Assembly (NCBI GenBank): GCA_020248265.1
Contig: JADCHX010000004.1
Location: 415,473 to 479,472, forward strand
Length of the DNA: 64,000 nucleotides
Direction of reading: 5' to 3'
Source: Rhodocyclaceae bacterium
Lineage (GTDB): Bacteria > Pseudomonadota > Gammaproteobacteria > Burkholderiales > CAIKXV01
The notes under the pieces were generated by a model. That model was not told the DNA's origin, made no database searches, and saw only the letters and a list, made by a program, of their open reading frames with translations. How positions within the stretch are numbered: the stretch's first letter is position 1; every line of letters begins with the position of its first letter. The translations under genes were made by a program, and so were the position numbers. Shown here in pieces: positions 26,317 to 34,310 of the stretch.

Positions 26317-26995
26317 CCGCCGATCTTGTAGGTCTCCCCCGGCCTGCCGCGTGCGAGCGCCGCGCGTTACGGATCATCAGCGGCACCAGCTTTTCCGGGA
26401 ACTGGAGCGGGCCGTAGTTGTTCGAGCAGTGGGTGATGATGGCCGGCAGCCCGTAGGTGTGCCAGGCAGCCTGCACCAGGTGGTCAGCGGACGCCTTGGA
26501 GGCTGAATAGGGGCTGCGCGGCGAGAACGGCGTGGTCTCGCTGAACGATGGATCGTCCGGTTCGAGCGCGCCGAACACCTCGTCGGTCGAGACCTGGATG
26601 AAGCGGAACGCGGCGCGGTCCGTGGCGTCGAGGGTGGACAGCCAATCGCGCGTCGCCTCGATCAGGTTGAAGGTGCCGACGATGTTGGTCTGCACGAACG
26701 CGTCCGGGCCGAGGATCGAGCGGTCGACATGGCTTTCGGCAGCGAAGTTCACGATCGCGCGCACACGGTGTTCGCGCAGCAGCCGTGCGATGAGCGCGCG
26801 GTCGTTGATGTCGCCGTGCACGAACCGGTGGCGCGGGTCGCTGGCGACCGGCTCCAGGCTCGCCAGGTTGCCGGCATAGGTCAAGGCATCCAGATTCACG
26901 ACCGGGCATGCATCCGGGTTCGACGGGGCAAGCCAGTCGAGCACGAAGTTCGCGCCGATGAAGCCGGCGCCGCCGGTGACGAGTATCGTGTCCAT
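26081..26995 (-). pseudogene. rmlB: Truncated, internally deleted dTDP-glucose 4,6-dehydratase (rmlB)
   Basis: The first 211 codons (26995 to about 26363) are good RmlB: ILVTGGAGFIGANFVLDWL, NFAAESHVDRSI, FIQVSTDEVFGAL (catalytic Thr-Asp-Glu), PYSASKASADHLV (Tyr/Lys), [20 protein letters not shown]. Then about 45-50 residues are missing; a short RmlB piece ([13 protein letters not shown]) follows in a different frame, and the rest of the gene is replaced by rmlA sequence. The open frame continues to 26081 for 304 codons but the tail is out-of-frame nonsense. The active site lies in the preserved part, but the substrate-binding end is lost. Confidence 0.82.
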
Positions 26996-28023
26996 CACAC
27001 GGTACTGCGAGCCATGGTCAATGCACTCCAGCCGCGATACCACTCGACGAACCGCCGCACGCCGACTTCGATGGGCGTCGCCGGCCTGAAACCCACCGCC
27101 TTGTCCAGCGCGGACACGTCGGCGAACGTCGCCTCGACGTCGCCCGCCTGCATCGGCAGCAGGTTGCGCACCGCCTTGCGGCCGAGGGCGTCCTCGATCG
27201 CCGCGATGAAATCGAGCAGCTGCACCGGGTTCTGGTTGCCGATGTTGTAGAGCCGGTAGGGCGCATCGCTCATTGCCGCGTTCGGCGTGTGCCGGTCGTA
27301 GCCAGGGTCGGGCGTCGCGACATGGTCGATCACGCGCACCACGCCCTCGACGATGTCGTCGATGTAGGTGAAGTCGCGCCGCATGCGTCCCTCGTTGAAC
27401 ACGTCGATCGGCTTGCCGTCGAGGATCGCGCGGGTGAACAGCCACAGCGCCATGTCGGGCCGGCCCCAGGGGCCATAGACCGTGAAGAAGCGCAGCCCGG
27501 TGGTCGGCAGCCTGAACAGGTGGCTGTAGCAGTGCGCCATCAGCTCGTTCGACTTCTTGGTCGCCGCGTACAGGCTGACCGGATGGTCGACGTCCTGCTC
27601 GACCCGGAACGGCAGGTCGGTGTTGTGGCCGTAGACGCTCGAGCTGCTGGCATAGACCAGGTGCTCGACCGCATGGTGCCGGCAGGCCTCGAGCACGTTC
27701 ACGAAGCCGGTCAGGTTGCTGGCGACATAGGCCTGCGGATTCTTCAGCGAATAGCGCACGCCGGCCTGGGCGGCCAGGTTCACCACGCGCTGCGGGCGGT
27801 GCGTGGCGAAGACCTGGTCGAGTGCGTCCGCATCGGCGATGTCGAGCCGCTCGAAGCGGAAGGACGGATGGCCGAGCAGCCGGGCGAGCCGCGCCTGCTT
27901 CAGGGCAGGGTCGTAATAGTCGTTGAGGTTGTCGACACCGACGACTTCATCGCCCCGGGCAATCAGGCGTTCGCAAGTGTGCATGCCGATGAAGCCGGCA
28001 CACCCGGTCAGGAGAATCCTCAT
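26995..28023 (-). CDS. UDP-glucuronate 4-epimerase-like NAD-dependent epimerase
   Basis: 342 residues. ILLTGCAGFIGMHTCERLIA, NLAAQAGVRYSLKNPQAYV, YASSSSVYGHNTDLPF, LYAATKKSNELMAH (YxxxK) and LRFFTVYGPWGRPDMAL match the LpsL/WbnF/GAE family that turns UDP-glucuronate into UDP-galacturonate. The ATG at 28023 fits the fold; the much longer frame upstream is antisense to waaC. Its stop shares a base with the rmlB start, so it heads the gae-rmlBACD operon. No UDP-glucose dehydrogenase is present in the window to supply UDP-GlcA. Confidence 0.85.
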   Translation of the reverse strand: MRILLTGCAGFIGMHTCERLIARGDEVVGVDNLNDYYDPALKQARLARLLGHPSFRFERLDIADADALDQVFATHRPQRVVNLAAQAGVRYSLKNPQAYVASNLTGFVNVLEACRHHAVEHLVYASSSSVYGHNTDLPFRVEQDVDHPVSLYAATKKSNELMAHCYSHLFRLPTTGLRFFTVYGPWGRPDMALWLFTRAILDGKPIDVFNEGRMRRDFTYIDDIVEGVVRVIDHVATPDPGYDRHTPNAAMSDAPYRLYNIGNQNPVQLLDFIAAIEDALGRKAVRNLLPMQAGDVEATFADVSALDKAVGFRPATPIEVGVRRFVEWYRGWSALTMARSTV

Positions 28024-28155
28024 TGCGTGGGAGCCGTGCCGGATGCCGTTGCTGGAACGTCGTGGGGAACCGCAGGGGTCACCACAGTCGTGGAATCGAG
28101 CATGATTGCGCCCATGCCGATATTCTAGGCCGATCGATACTTCCGGTGCACCCCT

Positions 28156-29217
28156 GTGTCCGCCCTGTCTTCCACCGCCCGCCCTGTGCTGCGCCCGACG
28201 TTGCGCCGCGTACTGCTGGTGAAGACGTCCTCGCTCGGTGATGTCGTGCACAACCTGCCGGTGGTCGACGACCTGCACCGTGCGCTGCCCGGGGTCACGG
28301 TCGACTGGCTGGTGGAACAGGCGTTCGCCGAGGTGCCGGCGCTGCATCCGGGCGTCCATGACGTCATTCCCTGCGCGCTGCGCCGCTGGCGCTCGCGGCC
28401 ATGGGCAGCCGAGAGCCGGAGCGGCTGGCGCGGCATGCGCGCCCGCCTGTCGGCCCATCCGTACGACCTCGTGGTCGATACCCAGGGACTGCTGAAGAGT
28501 GCGCTGCTGGCGCGCCTGGCGACCGGCCCAAGCGCCGGGTTCGATCGCTCGAGCGTGCGTGAACTGCTGGCGACCCATTTCTACCAGCGAGTGTATCCGG
28601 TGCCGCGTACCCTCCATGCACTCGAGCGCAACCGGCAACTGGTCGCGCTGGCGGCTGGGTACACCCTCGACGGGCCGCCGTCCTACGGCCTGCAGTTGCG
28701 CGACCGTGGGGCGGCCGCGGGGCGGCCGGGCGCGGGGCCAGGCGCGGACGTCGGCGGCGACTGGGACGGCCGTTCGCCGTTCGCCGTGCTGCTGCATGCG
28801 ACGGCGCGCGCCGAGAAGCTGTGGCCGGAATCGGCGTGGATCGCGCTCGGCTGCGCGCTGCGCGACCGTCTCGGCCTGCGGGCGGTCATTCCGTGGGGAT
28901 CCGACAGCGAGCGCGTACGGGCCGAACGGCTCGCGGCGGCGATTCCCGGCGCTCGCGTGCCGCCGCGCAGCGGGCTGGCCGACCTGGCGCGCGGGCTCGC
29001 GCAGGCGGCGGTGGTGATCGGCGTCGACACCGGGCTCCTGCACCTGGCCTCGGCGGTCGGAGTGCGCTGCATCGGCATCTATGTCGCGACCGACCCGGCC
29101 CGCAACGGGCTCTATCCGGCCTCGGTAGGCCTGAACCTCGGTGGCGTGTCGAACGTGCCCGGCCCGGACGAGGTGCTGGCCGCGGCCGTGCAGGTCACCG
29201 CCGGGCAGGCCGCATGA
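28156..29217 (+). CDS. waaC: Lipopolysaccharide heptosyltransferase I
   Basis: 353 residues, GT9. RRVLLVKTSSLGDVVHNLPVVDDL is the WaaC opening, YDLVVDTQGLLKSALLARL and VIGVDTGLLHLASAVGVRCIGIY the acceptor and ADP-heptose segments. WaaC adds the first heptose to Kdo2-lipid A. The start is a GTG at 28156; no ATG lies between it and the conserved N-terminus. A proline/glycine-rich insert around residue 190 is unusual for the family. It overlaps waaA by 4 nt, as expected from substrate order. Confidence 0.88.
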   Translation: MSALSSTARPVLRPTLRRVLLVKTSSLGDVVHNLPVVDDLHRALPGVTVDWLVEQAFAEVPALHPGVHDVIPCALRRWRSRPWAAESRSGWRGMRARLSAHPYDLVVDTQGLLKSALLARLATGPSAGFDRSSVRELLATHFYQRVYPVPRTLHALERNRQLVALAAGYTLDGPPSYGLQLRDRGAAAGRPGAGPGADVGGDWDGRSPFAVLLHATARAEKLWPESAWIALGCALRDRLGLRAVIPWGSDSERVRAERLAAAIPGARVPPRSGLADLARGLAQAAVVIGVDTGLLHLASAVGVRCIGIYVATDPARNGLYPASVGLNLGGVSNVPGPDEVLAAAVQVTAGQAA

Positions 29218-30566
29218 CCCGTGACGCCGGGGCCAGCCCGGCCGCACCACGGTCCGACCCCAGGGCGGGCGGCCGCAGGCTGTACACGCTCGGGTTGTGG
29301 CTCGCTGCGCCGCTCGTGCTGGCGCGGCTCGCGCTGCGTTTGCGCCGGCAGCCCGGTTACCTGGATCACCTGGGCGAGCGGTTCGGGCGCTATCGTTCGC
29401 GCGCCGCGCCGGCCGTTGTGCCGTCGGCCAGGGCAGCCCAACTCGAACGCTCCGGGCCCCTGTACTGGCTGCATGCGGTGTCGGTCGGTGAGACCCAGGC
29501 CGCGCGCCCGGTGATCGAGGCGCTGCGTGCGCGCCGGCCCGACGCGCGCTTCCTGCTCACGCACATGACGCCCACCGGCCGGGCGACCGCGCATGAACTG
29601 TTCGGCGATACCGTGCGGTCGGTCTATCTCCCGTACGACTTCCCGTTCGCGGTTCGGCGGTTCCTGGACCACTTCCGACCGGATGTCGGCGTGATCATGG
29701 AAACCGAACTCTGGCCGAACCTGGTCGGTGCATGCCGGTGTCGGGGTGTGCCGCTGTACCTGGTGAATGCCCGGCTGTCGGAACGCTCCGCCGCCCGTTA
29801 CCGCCGCTTTCCGCAACTGACGGCCGATGCGCTGCGCGGCCTGTCGGGCGTGTTTGCGCAGGCCGCTGCCGACGCCGACCGGTTGCGCGCGCTCGGCGCG
29901 CCCGAGGTCGTGGTTACCGGTAACGTCAAGTTCGATGCCTTGCCGTCGCCCGCGCTGGTCGCGGCGGGCGAGCGCTGGCGCGCCGGCTGGGCCGGGCGCC
30001 CGGTGCTGATCGCGGCGAGCACGCGCGAGGGCGAGGAGCCGCTGGTGCTCGAGGCGCTGCGCGCGATGCAGGTGCCCGGGCTGTTGCTGCTGCTGGTGCC
30101 ACGCCATCCGCAGCGCTTCGACGAGGTCGCCCGCCTGCTCGACCAGGCCGGGCTGCGTTACGTGCGGCGCAGTGCGCAGGGCGGCGTCGAGTCGCTCGCG
30201 GATCGTTCGATTCAGGTGCTGCTCGGCGACAGCATGGGCGAGATGGCCGCCTACTATGCGGCCAGTGACATCGCCTTCGTCGGCGGCAGCCTGCTGCCGC
30301 TGGGCGGGCAGAACCTGATCGAGCCCTGCGCGCTCGGCCGGCCGGTGCTGGTGGGCCCGCACACCTTCAACTTCCGGGAAGTCGCGGCGCAGGCGATCGC
30401 CGCCGGGGCGGCCTGCCGGGTCGAGGACGCCGCCGGGCTCGGCCGCGAAGCTACCCGCCTATTCGGCGACCCCGCCGCGCGAGCCGTGATGGGCGAGGCC
30501 GGTGCTGCATTTGCCCGGCACCATCGTGGCGCGACGGCGCGCACGATCGAGCGCTTGCCGGGCTGA
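29214..30566 (+). CDS. waaA: 3-deoxy-D-manno-octulosonic acid transferase
   Basis: 450 residues. A hydrophobic N-terminal anchor (LYTLGLWLAAPLVLARLALR) precedes HAVSVGETQAARPVIEALR with the catalytic Glu of Kdo transferases. YLPYDFPFAVRRFLDHFRPD, IMETELWPNLV, TGNVKFD and AFVGGSLLPLGGQNLIEPCA complete the GT30 pattern. It transfers Kdo from CMP-Kdo to lipid IVA at the inner membrane. The ATG at 29214 overlaps the waaC stop (ATGA). Confidence 0.92.
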   Translation: MTRDAGASPAAPRSDPRAGGRRLYTLGLWLAAPLVLARLALRLRRQPGYLDHLGERFGRYRSRAAPAVVPSARAAQLERSGPLYWLHAVSVGETQAARPVIEALRARRPDARFLLTHMTPTGRATAHELFGDTVRSVYLPYDFPFAVRRFLDHFRPDVGVIMETELWPNLVGACRCRGVPLYLVNARLSERSAARYRRFPQLTADALRGLSGVFAQAAADADRLRALGAPEVVVTGNVKFDALPSPALVAAGERWRAGWAGRPVLIAASTREGEEPLVLEALRAMQVPGLLLLLVPRHPQRFDEVARLLDQAGLRYVRRSAQGGVESLADRSIQVLLGDSMGEMAAYYAASDIAFVGGSLLPLGGQNLIEPCALGRPVLVGPHTFNFREVAAQAIAAGAACRVEDAAGLGREATRLFGDPAARAVMGEAGAAFARHHRGATARTIERLPG

Positions 30567-30670
30567 GCCGGGCGTTGCCGCCGACTGTCACGAAACGGAA
30601 ATTTCCCTGTCGTACGCTCGTGAAACGCTCTCGCGCCGTCCGGTTGCGGCGCGGGTTCAGGAGAGACGAA

Positions 30671-31636
30671 ATGCGCGGGAAGTACCTGATCGTGGCGGTC
30701 ACGCTCGCAGCTGCGTCTGGCAGTGCTGCAGCGGCGGCGACCTTTCCTGCGCGTCCTGTCCGCATGATCGTTCCGCTGGCGCCGGGCGGCGGCAGCGACA
30801 TCGTCGCGCGCATTGCCGCAGCGGCGCTGGGCGAAGCCTGGGGCCAGGCTGTCGTCGTCGACAACCGGCCCGGGGCAGGCAGCGTCGTCGGTACCACCAT
30901 TGCGGCCAAGGCCGCGCCGGATGGCCATACGCTGCTTGTGTCGAGTTCCTCGCTGGCGATCTCGCCCGCGCTGTACAAGGACCTGCCCTACGACGTGCGG
31001 CGCGACTTCGCGCCGGTGTCCCTGCTCGCGAGCCAGCCGAGCGCGCTGGCCGTGCACGTATCGGTGCCTGCGGCCTCGGCGCGGGAACTGATCGCGCTGG
31101 CCAAGGCGCAGCCGGGCCGTCTGGCTTATGGATCCGCCGGCGCGGGCAGCGCCACCCATCTCGGCTCGGAGCTTTTCCGCATCGCCAGTGGCATCGAACT
31201 GCTGCACCTGCCGTACAAGAGTGCCGGCCTCGCGACCAACGCGCTGCTGTCGGGCGAGGCGCAGATGCTGCTCACCAACATGGCGAGCGTGCTGCCGCAC
31301 ATCAAGGGTGGCAAGCTGCGCGTACTGGGCGTGACCAGCCTGAAGCGCTCGCCCCTGGCGCCCGATCTGCCGACGGTGGCCGAATCCGGCCTGCCGAAAT
31401 TCGAGTACCTCACCTGGTACGGCATGGTCGTGCCGGCAGGCACGCCGCGCCCGGTGGTCGATGTGATTGGCCGGGATACCAGTCGTGCCCTGCGGGCGCC
31501 GGCGTTCCTCGATCGGTTCACCCAGCAGGGACTCGATCTGCTGGTGTCCTCACCGACCGACTTCGGTCGCTTCCTCGACGTGGAACTCCAGCGCTGGGAC
31601 ACCGTGGTCCGCAAGGCCGGCATCAAGGCGGAGTGA
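30671..31636 (+). CDS. Bug/TctC-type periplasmic tripartite tricarboxylate receptor (1 of 7)
   Basis: 321 residues. A signal peptide (YLIVAVTLAAASGSAAAA) precedes FPARPVRMIVPLAPGGGSD, the first ligand loop, then VVDNRPGAGSVVGTT, LPYDVRRDFAPVSLLA, YGSAGAGSATHLG, HLPYKSAG and the PTVAESGLP segment. Bug proteins bind carboxylates in the periplasm for TctAB-type transport. The ATG at 30671 has CAGGAGA upstream; the frame from 30575 is too early. It stands alone after waaA, with no TctA/TctB nearby. Confidence 0.9.
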   Translation: MRGKYLIVAVTLAAASGSAAAAATFPARPVRMIVPLAPGGGSDIVARIAAAALGEAWGQAVVVDNRPGAGSVVGTTIAAKAAPDGHTLLVSSSSLAISPALYKDLPYDVRRDFAPVSLLASQPSALAVHVSVPAASARELIALAKAQPGRLAYGSAGAGSATHLGSELFRIASGIELLHLPYKSAGLATNALLSGEAQMLLTNMASVLPHIKGGKLRVLGVTSLKRSPLAPDLPTVAESGLPKFEYLTWYGMVVPAGTPRPVVDVIGRDTSRALRAPAFLDRFTQQGLDLLVSSPTDFGRFLDVELQRWDTVVRKAGIKAE

Positions 31637-31723
31637 AGGTTACCTCCGCCCGCGCTTTCGCGCCGCACCTGCAGCCTCGGCTCGTGGCGTCCTTCGTCCA
31701 CGCCTCGCCCTGCGTCGATCCGG

Positions 31724-32365
31724 TCAGCCCTTGACCGGGACGGTACTGCTCCAAGAAAAGCCGAGCGGATCGATCAGGCCGGATTGCGCTACCGCCAGCT
31801 CGGTACGCTGCACGAAGATCGCCTCGCTCTCGACCACCGCGCCCAGCGCGCCGGCCATTTCGGCGAGCCGCGGCTGGCCGGACACCGGCAGCGGACGGGC
31901 GATCACCGGGCCTTGTGCGATCAGCGAGGCGTGCGCGCGGTCGATCAGGCCGAATCGTTCATGCCGACCGCCGTCGATCACTGCCTGATCGCGCTCTAAG
32001 GTACACGCTCGACCTGCGCGCAGGTGAGTAACCACTTCATGGCGCGTGGCGAGCACTGCGAGCTTGCGTGCAGGTCCGTTCACCCGTACCACCGGGCCGG
32101 TGGTCGCCTCGCCGAGCCGGGCGCGCCCGGCCACCTTCAGGTCGTCGAACAGCGGAAAGCTCACTTGCATCTCAGCCTCGGGGCTGAGGCTGTGCGTGTT
32201 GAACGCCATCACTGCGAACAGCAGGTCGCGGATGACCTGCTGTTCGCAGTCGGGTTGCATCACGAGGAAATCGATGTGGTCGGCGGGCATCGGTGCGACG
32301 CAGCAGAATGGCGTGGCAGGGTAGCCGCAAAGCGGGGGGCGGTCGCGCGCCGGCAGGCTGTCCAT
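31724..32365 (-). CDS. Conserved-looking hypothetical protein downstream of an isochorismatase
   Basis: I do not recognise the family. From the ATG at 32365 it would have 213 residues; from the ATG at 32290 (MPADHIDFLVMQ) 188. The frame uses G/C strongly at third positions, which supports coding, while the opposite strand frames do not. There is no signal peptide or membrane segment; the sequence is acidic-mixed with EMQVSFPLFDDLKVAGRARL in the middle. It begins 23 nt after the isochorismatase stop, so the two may act together. A 17-bp perfect inverted repeat lies inside it (32211-32250). No start has a clear ribosome site. Confidence 0.45.
   Translation of the reverse strand: MDSLPARDRPPLCGYPATPFCCVAPMPADHIDFLVMQPDCEQQVIRDLLFAVMAFNTHSLSPEAEMQVSFPLFDDLKVAGRARLGEATTGPVVRVNGPARKLAVLATRHEVVTHLRAGRACTLERDQAVIDGGRHERFGLIDRAHASLIAQGPVIARPLPVSGQPRLAEMAGALGAVVESEAIFVQRTELAVAQSGLIDPLGFSWSSTVPVKG
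32211..32250. repeat. Perfect 17-bp inverted repeat with 6-nt loop inside a coding frame
   Basis: Left arm 32211-32227 and right arm 32234-32250 are exact reverse complements (ACTGCGAACAGCAGGTC / GACCTGCTGTTCGCAGT) around GCGGAT. A second, smaller hairpin (CTCAGCC-TCGG-GGCTGAG, 32171-32188) lies just beside it. No T-run follows on either strand, so it is not an ordinary terminator. Because of the palindrome both strands encode nearly the same peptide (CEQQV..DLLFAV). Confidence 0.8.
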
Positions 32366-32388
32366 CGGGCGTTGCGCGGCGCCCTGTG

Positions 32389-33135
32389 TCAGCCCTTGCG
32401 ACCGGCTCCCGGCAGGTTCGGGAACAACCCTTCCGGCAGCGACTGGATGAATGACAGCGATTCGTCCAGCCGGATCACGTCGGCGTACTTCGCATGCATG
32501 TCGCACAGGTTGATCGCATGGCTCGCCTGCGCGCGGTCGAAGCAGCCTTCCTCGACGATCGACACGCGGAAGTTGTTCGAGAACGCATCGAGCACCGTCG
32601 CGCGCACGCAGCCGCTGGTGGTGGTGCCGGTGACGATCAGGCTGTCTGCTCCAAGCAGCATCAGCCACGACAGCAGGTTGGTGCCGTGGAAGGCACTGGG
32701 CTTCTGCTTGTAGACGACCAGGTCGTCCGGGCCGGGGGCGATCTCGGGGACGATCGTGTTGCCATCGGCCTGCACGCCGGTCGGGCGCACGCGCTCCGCC
32801 GAGCGGCTGTTCTTCCACGCCCAGGAGCCGGCGTCCCAGTCGTCTTCGCGGCGTATGCCGGTGGTGTAGAGAATGGGCAGCCCCTTGCCGCGGCCGGCGG
32901 CGATCAGCTTCTTGATCGCTGCCACGCCCTCCCAAGCCTCTGCACCGCAGGAATTGCGCCAGCGCTTGATCGATTCGAGGATCGGCTCCGGACGGTCGCC
33001 GCAGAAGTTGTAGTTGACGTCGATCACCAGGATCGCCGGCCGCTTGCCGAAGCCCTGCAGGGCGCCGTAGCCGCTCGCCTCGAACACCTGGCGGTCGCGT
33101 TCGGTGAGGAAGGCATCCCAGATCGGCTTGGACAT
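32389..33135 (-). CDS. Isochorismatase-family cysteine hydrolase (N-carbamoylsarcosine amidase-like)
   Basis: 248 residues. The catalytic triad positions are visible: Asp in AILVIDVNYNFCGD, Lys in VVYKQKPSAFHGTNL and Cys in VTGTTTSGCVRATVLDAF; VxEEGCFDRAQASH follows as in the family. Enzymes of this group hydrolyse amides such as N-carbamoylsarcosine, maleamate or ureidoacrylate. I prefer the second of two adjacent ATGs (33135), six bases after GGAG; the first is at 33138. It is followed by the unrecognised gene at 31724-32365. Confidence 0.85.
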   Translation of the reverse strand: MSKPIWDAFLTERDRQVFEASGYGALQGFGKRPAILVIDVNYNFCGDRPEPILESIKRWRNSCGAEAWEGVAAIKKLIAAGRGKGLPILYTTGIRREDDWDAGSWAWKNSRSAERVRPTGVQADGNTIVPEIAPGPDDLVVYKQKPSAFHGTNLLSWLMLLGADSLIVTGTTTSGCVRATVLDAFSNNFRVSIVEEGCFDRAQASHAINLCDMHAKYADVIRLDESLSFIQSLPEGLFPNLPGAGRKG

Positions 33136-33200
33136 CATGATCTCCAGTGGTGAAAGTCTGCGGGCAGCCGGCAAGCCGGCGCGCGATTCTTCCGCCGACG

Positions 33201-34088
33201 TTAGCAAATTCCAGTGACCTGCGCCGATGCGGGCGGCTCCCCCAACCAGGCTTCGCTACGCTGCCAGAGCGCCTCTGCCAGCGCGCGATCCTGTCCGGCC
33301 GGGCTGGTTGCCACCGGGCGGCACTCGCTGTAGTACAGGCCGCTCTCGCCGGCCACCGACGACGCGGTGGCGCAATGCAATGTTGTCAGCGCGCCTGCCT
33401 CGTTCGAAATGCCGCGCAGCGCGATCAGCGGCCGCAACGGCCAGGGCAACTGGCGCCAGATGTCCGACGCTACCACCCCCGGGTGAAGCGAATAGGTCGA
33501 GACGCCGCTGCCGTGCAGTCGGCGGCCGAGTTCGGCGCTGAACAGCAGATTAGCCAGCTTCGAGGTCGCATACTCGCGGATGCGGGTGAGCGTGCAGGTT
33601 GGCTCCCGCACCGCCCGCCAGTCGATCCCGTGCGCGTGGCGATGCGCGCGGCTGGCGACGGTGACGATGCGCGCAGGTGCGGACTGCCGTATCCGCTCCA
33701 GCAGCAACTGCGTCAGCAGGAAATGCCCCATGTGGTTCACGCCGAACGCGACCTCGAACCCGGATGCGGTCAACCCCCGCGCCCCGGCCAGGCCTGCGTT
33801 GTTGACCAGCACGTGCAGCGGCAGGCCGCGTTGCAGGAACAGGGCCGCGCAGTTGCGCACGGAAGCGAAATCGCCGAGGTCCAGTGGCAGCCACTCCGCC
33901 CGTGCGCCTGGCGCGGCCGCGCGGATCTCGTCGAGGACCGGCCGGGTGCGTTCCTCCGAACGGCAGGCCAGGAATACCTGCGCGCCGCGCCGGGCGAGTT
34001 CGCGTGCGGTCACCCGGCCGATGCCGGTGTTCGCGCCGGTGACCAGCATCACACGGCCTGCCAGGCTGGAGTCGTCGATCGTATTCAT
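33201..34088 (-). CDS. Short-chain dehydrogenase/reductase (retinol dehydrogenase-like)
   Basis: 295 residues, classical SDR. MLVTGANTGIGRVTARELA is the cofactor loop, HVLVNNAGLAG the NNAG motif, VTVASRAHRH the serine strand and YATSKLANLLFSAEL the Tyr/Lys pair. The downstream segment YSLHPGVVASDIWRQ is typical of the RDH/WW-oxidoreductase-like group. An arginine-rich ACRSEERTRPV after strand two suggests NADP(H). Substrate unknown. The next gene on its 5' side is the palindrome-flanked VapBC module. Confidence 0.85.
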   Translation of the reverse strand: MNTIDDSSLAGRVMLVTGANTGIGRVTARELARRGAQVFLACRSEERTRPVLDEIRAAAPGARAEWLPLDLGDFASVRNCAALFLQRGLPLHVLVNNAGLAGARGLTASGFEVAFGVNHMGHFLLTQLLLERIRQSAPARIVTVASRAHRHAHGIDWRAVREPTCTLTRIREYATSKLANLLFSAELGRRLHGSGVSTYSLHPGVVASDIWRQLPWPLRPLIALRGISNEAGALTTLHCATASSVAGESGLYYSECRPVATSPAGQDRALAEALWQRSEAWLGEPPASAQVTGIC

Positions 34089-34153
34089 GGCGGTATCGAG
34101 AGCCTTCCGGTGCGGAACTATCCGGGGCACAGTCTAGCGCCGGTGCATGACAG

Positions 34154-34219
34154 TGCGCTGGGGGTCAGGTCTTGAGTTTTGCATGTACATGCAAAACTCA
34201 AGACCTGACCCCCAGCGCA
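34154..34219. repeat. 66-nt perfect palindrome containing a repeat that recurs beyond vapBC
   Basis: The two 33-nt arms are exact reverse complements, centred on CATGT|ACATG at 34186/34187. Positions 34190-34214 (TGCAAAACTCAAGACCTGAC and on) recur at 35021-35045 with one difference, on the other side of the vapBC genes. The half unit with GGGGTCAGGTCTTGA is of a kind seen as dispersed intergenic repeats in proteobacteria, sometimes tied to REP-type transposases; that link is recalled, not tested. Confidence 0.9.
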
Positions 34220-34254
34220 TGACCCCCAGCGCCCCCAGAGGTACATCCGACCTT

Positions 34255-34271
34255 GCCTTACTCAGTAAGGC
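34255..34271. promoter_or_regulatory. Inverted repeat upstream of vapB, candidate autoregulatory operator
   Basis: GCCTTAC-TCA-GTAAGGC is a perfect 7-bp inverted repeat 39 bp before the vapB start. VapB antitoxins of the AbrB type bind such repeats in their own promoter, with VapC increasing affinity. A weak -10-like TACGAT follows a few bases later (about 34277), so a bound VapBC complex would cover the promoter. Confidence 0.55.
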
Positions 34272-34310
34272 AGAATACGATATCAAGCCCTGTCCCATCC
34301 TGTTGCTCAC

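Noticed and set aside
28239-29250. Minus-strand extension of the epimerase frame to 751 codons
   Set aside because: The extension is antisense to waaC; the epimerase fold starts at the ATG at 28023.
31724-32290. Faint resemblance of the unrecognised protein to Cas6f/Csy4 (similar length, a VSFP stretch, hairpins in its own DNA)
   Set aside because: It lacks the arginine-rich helix and the catalytic pattern, and there are no cas genes or CRISPR repeats in the window.
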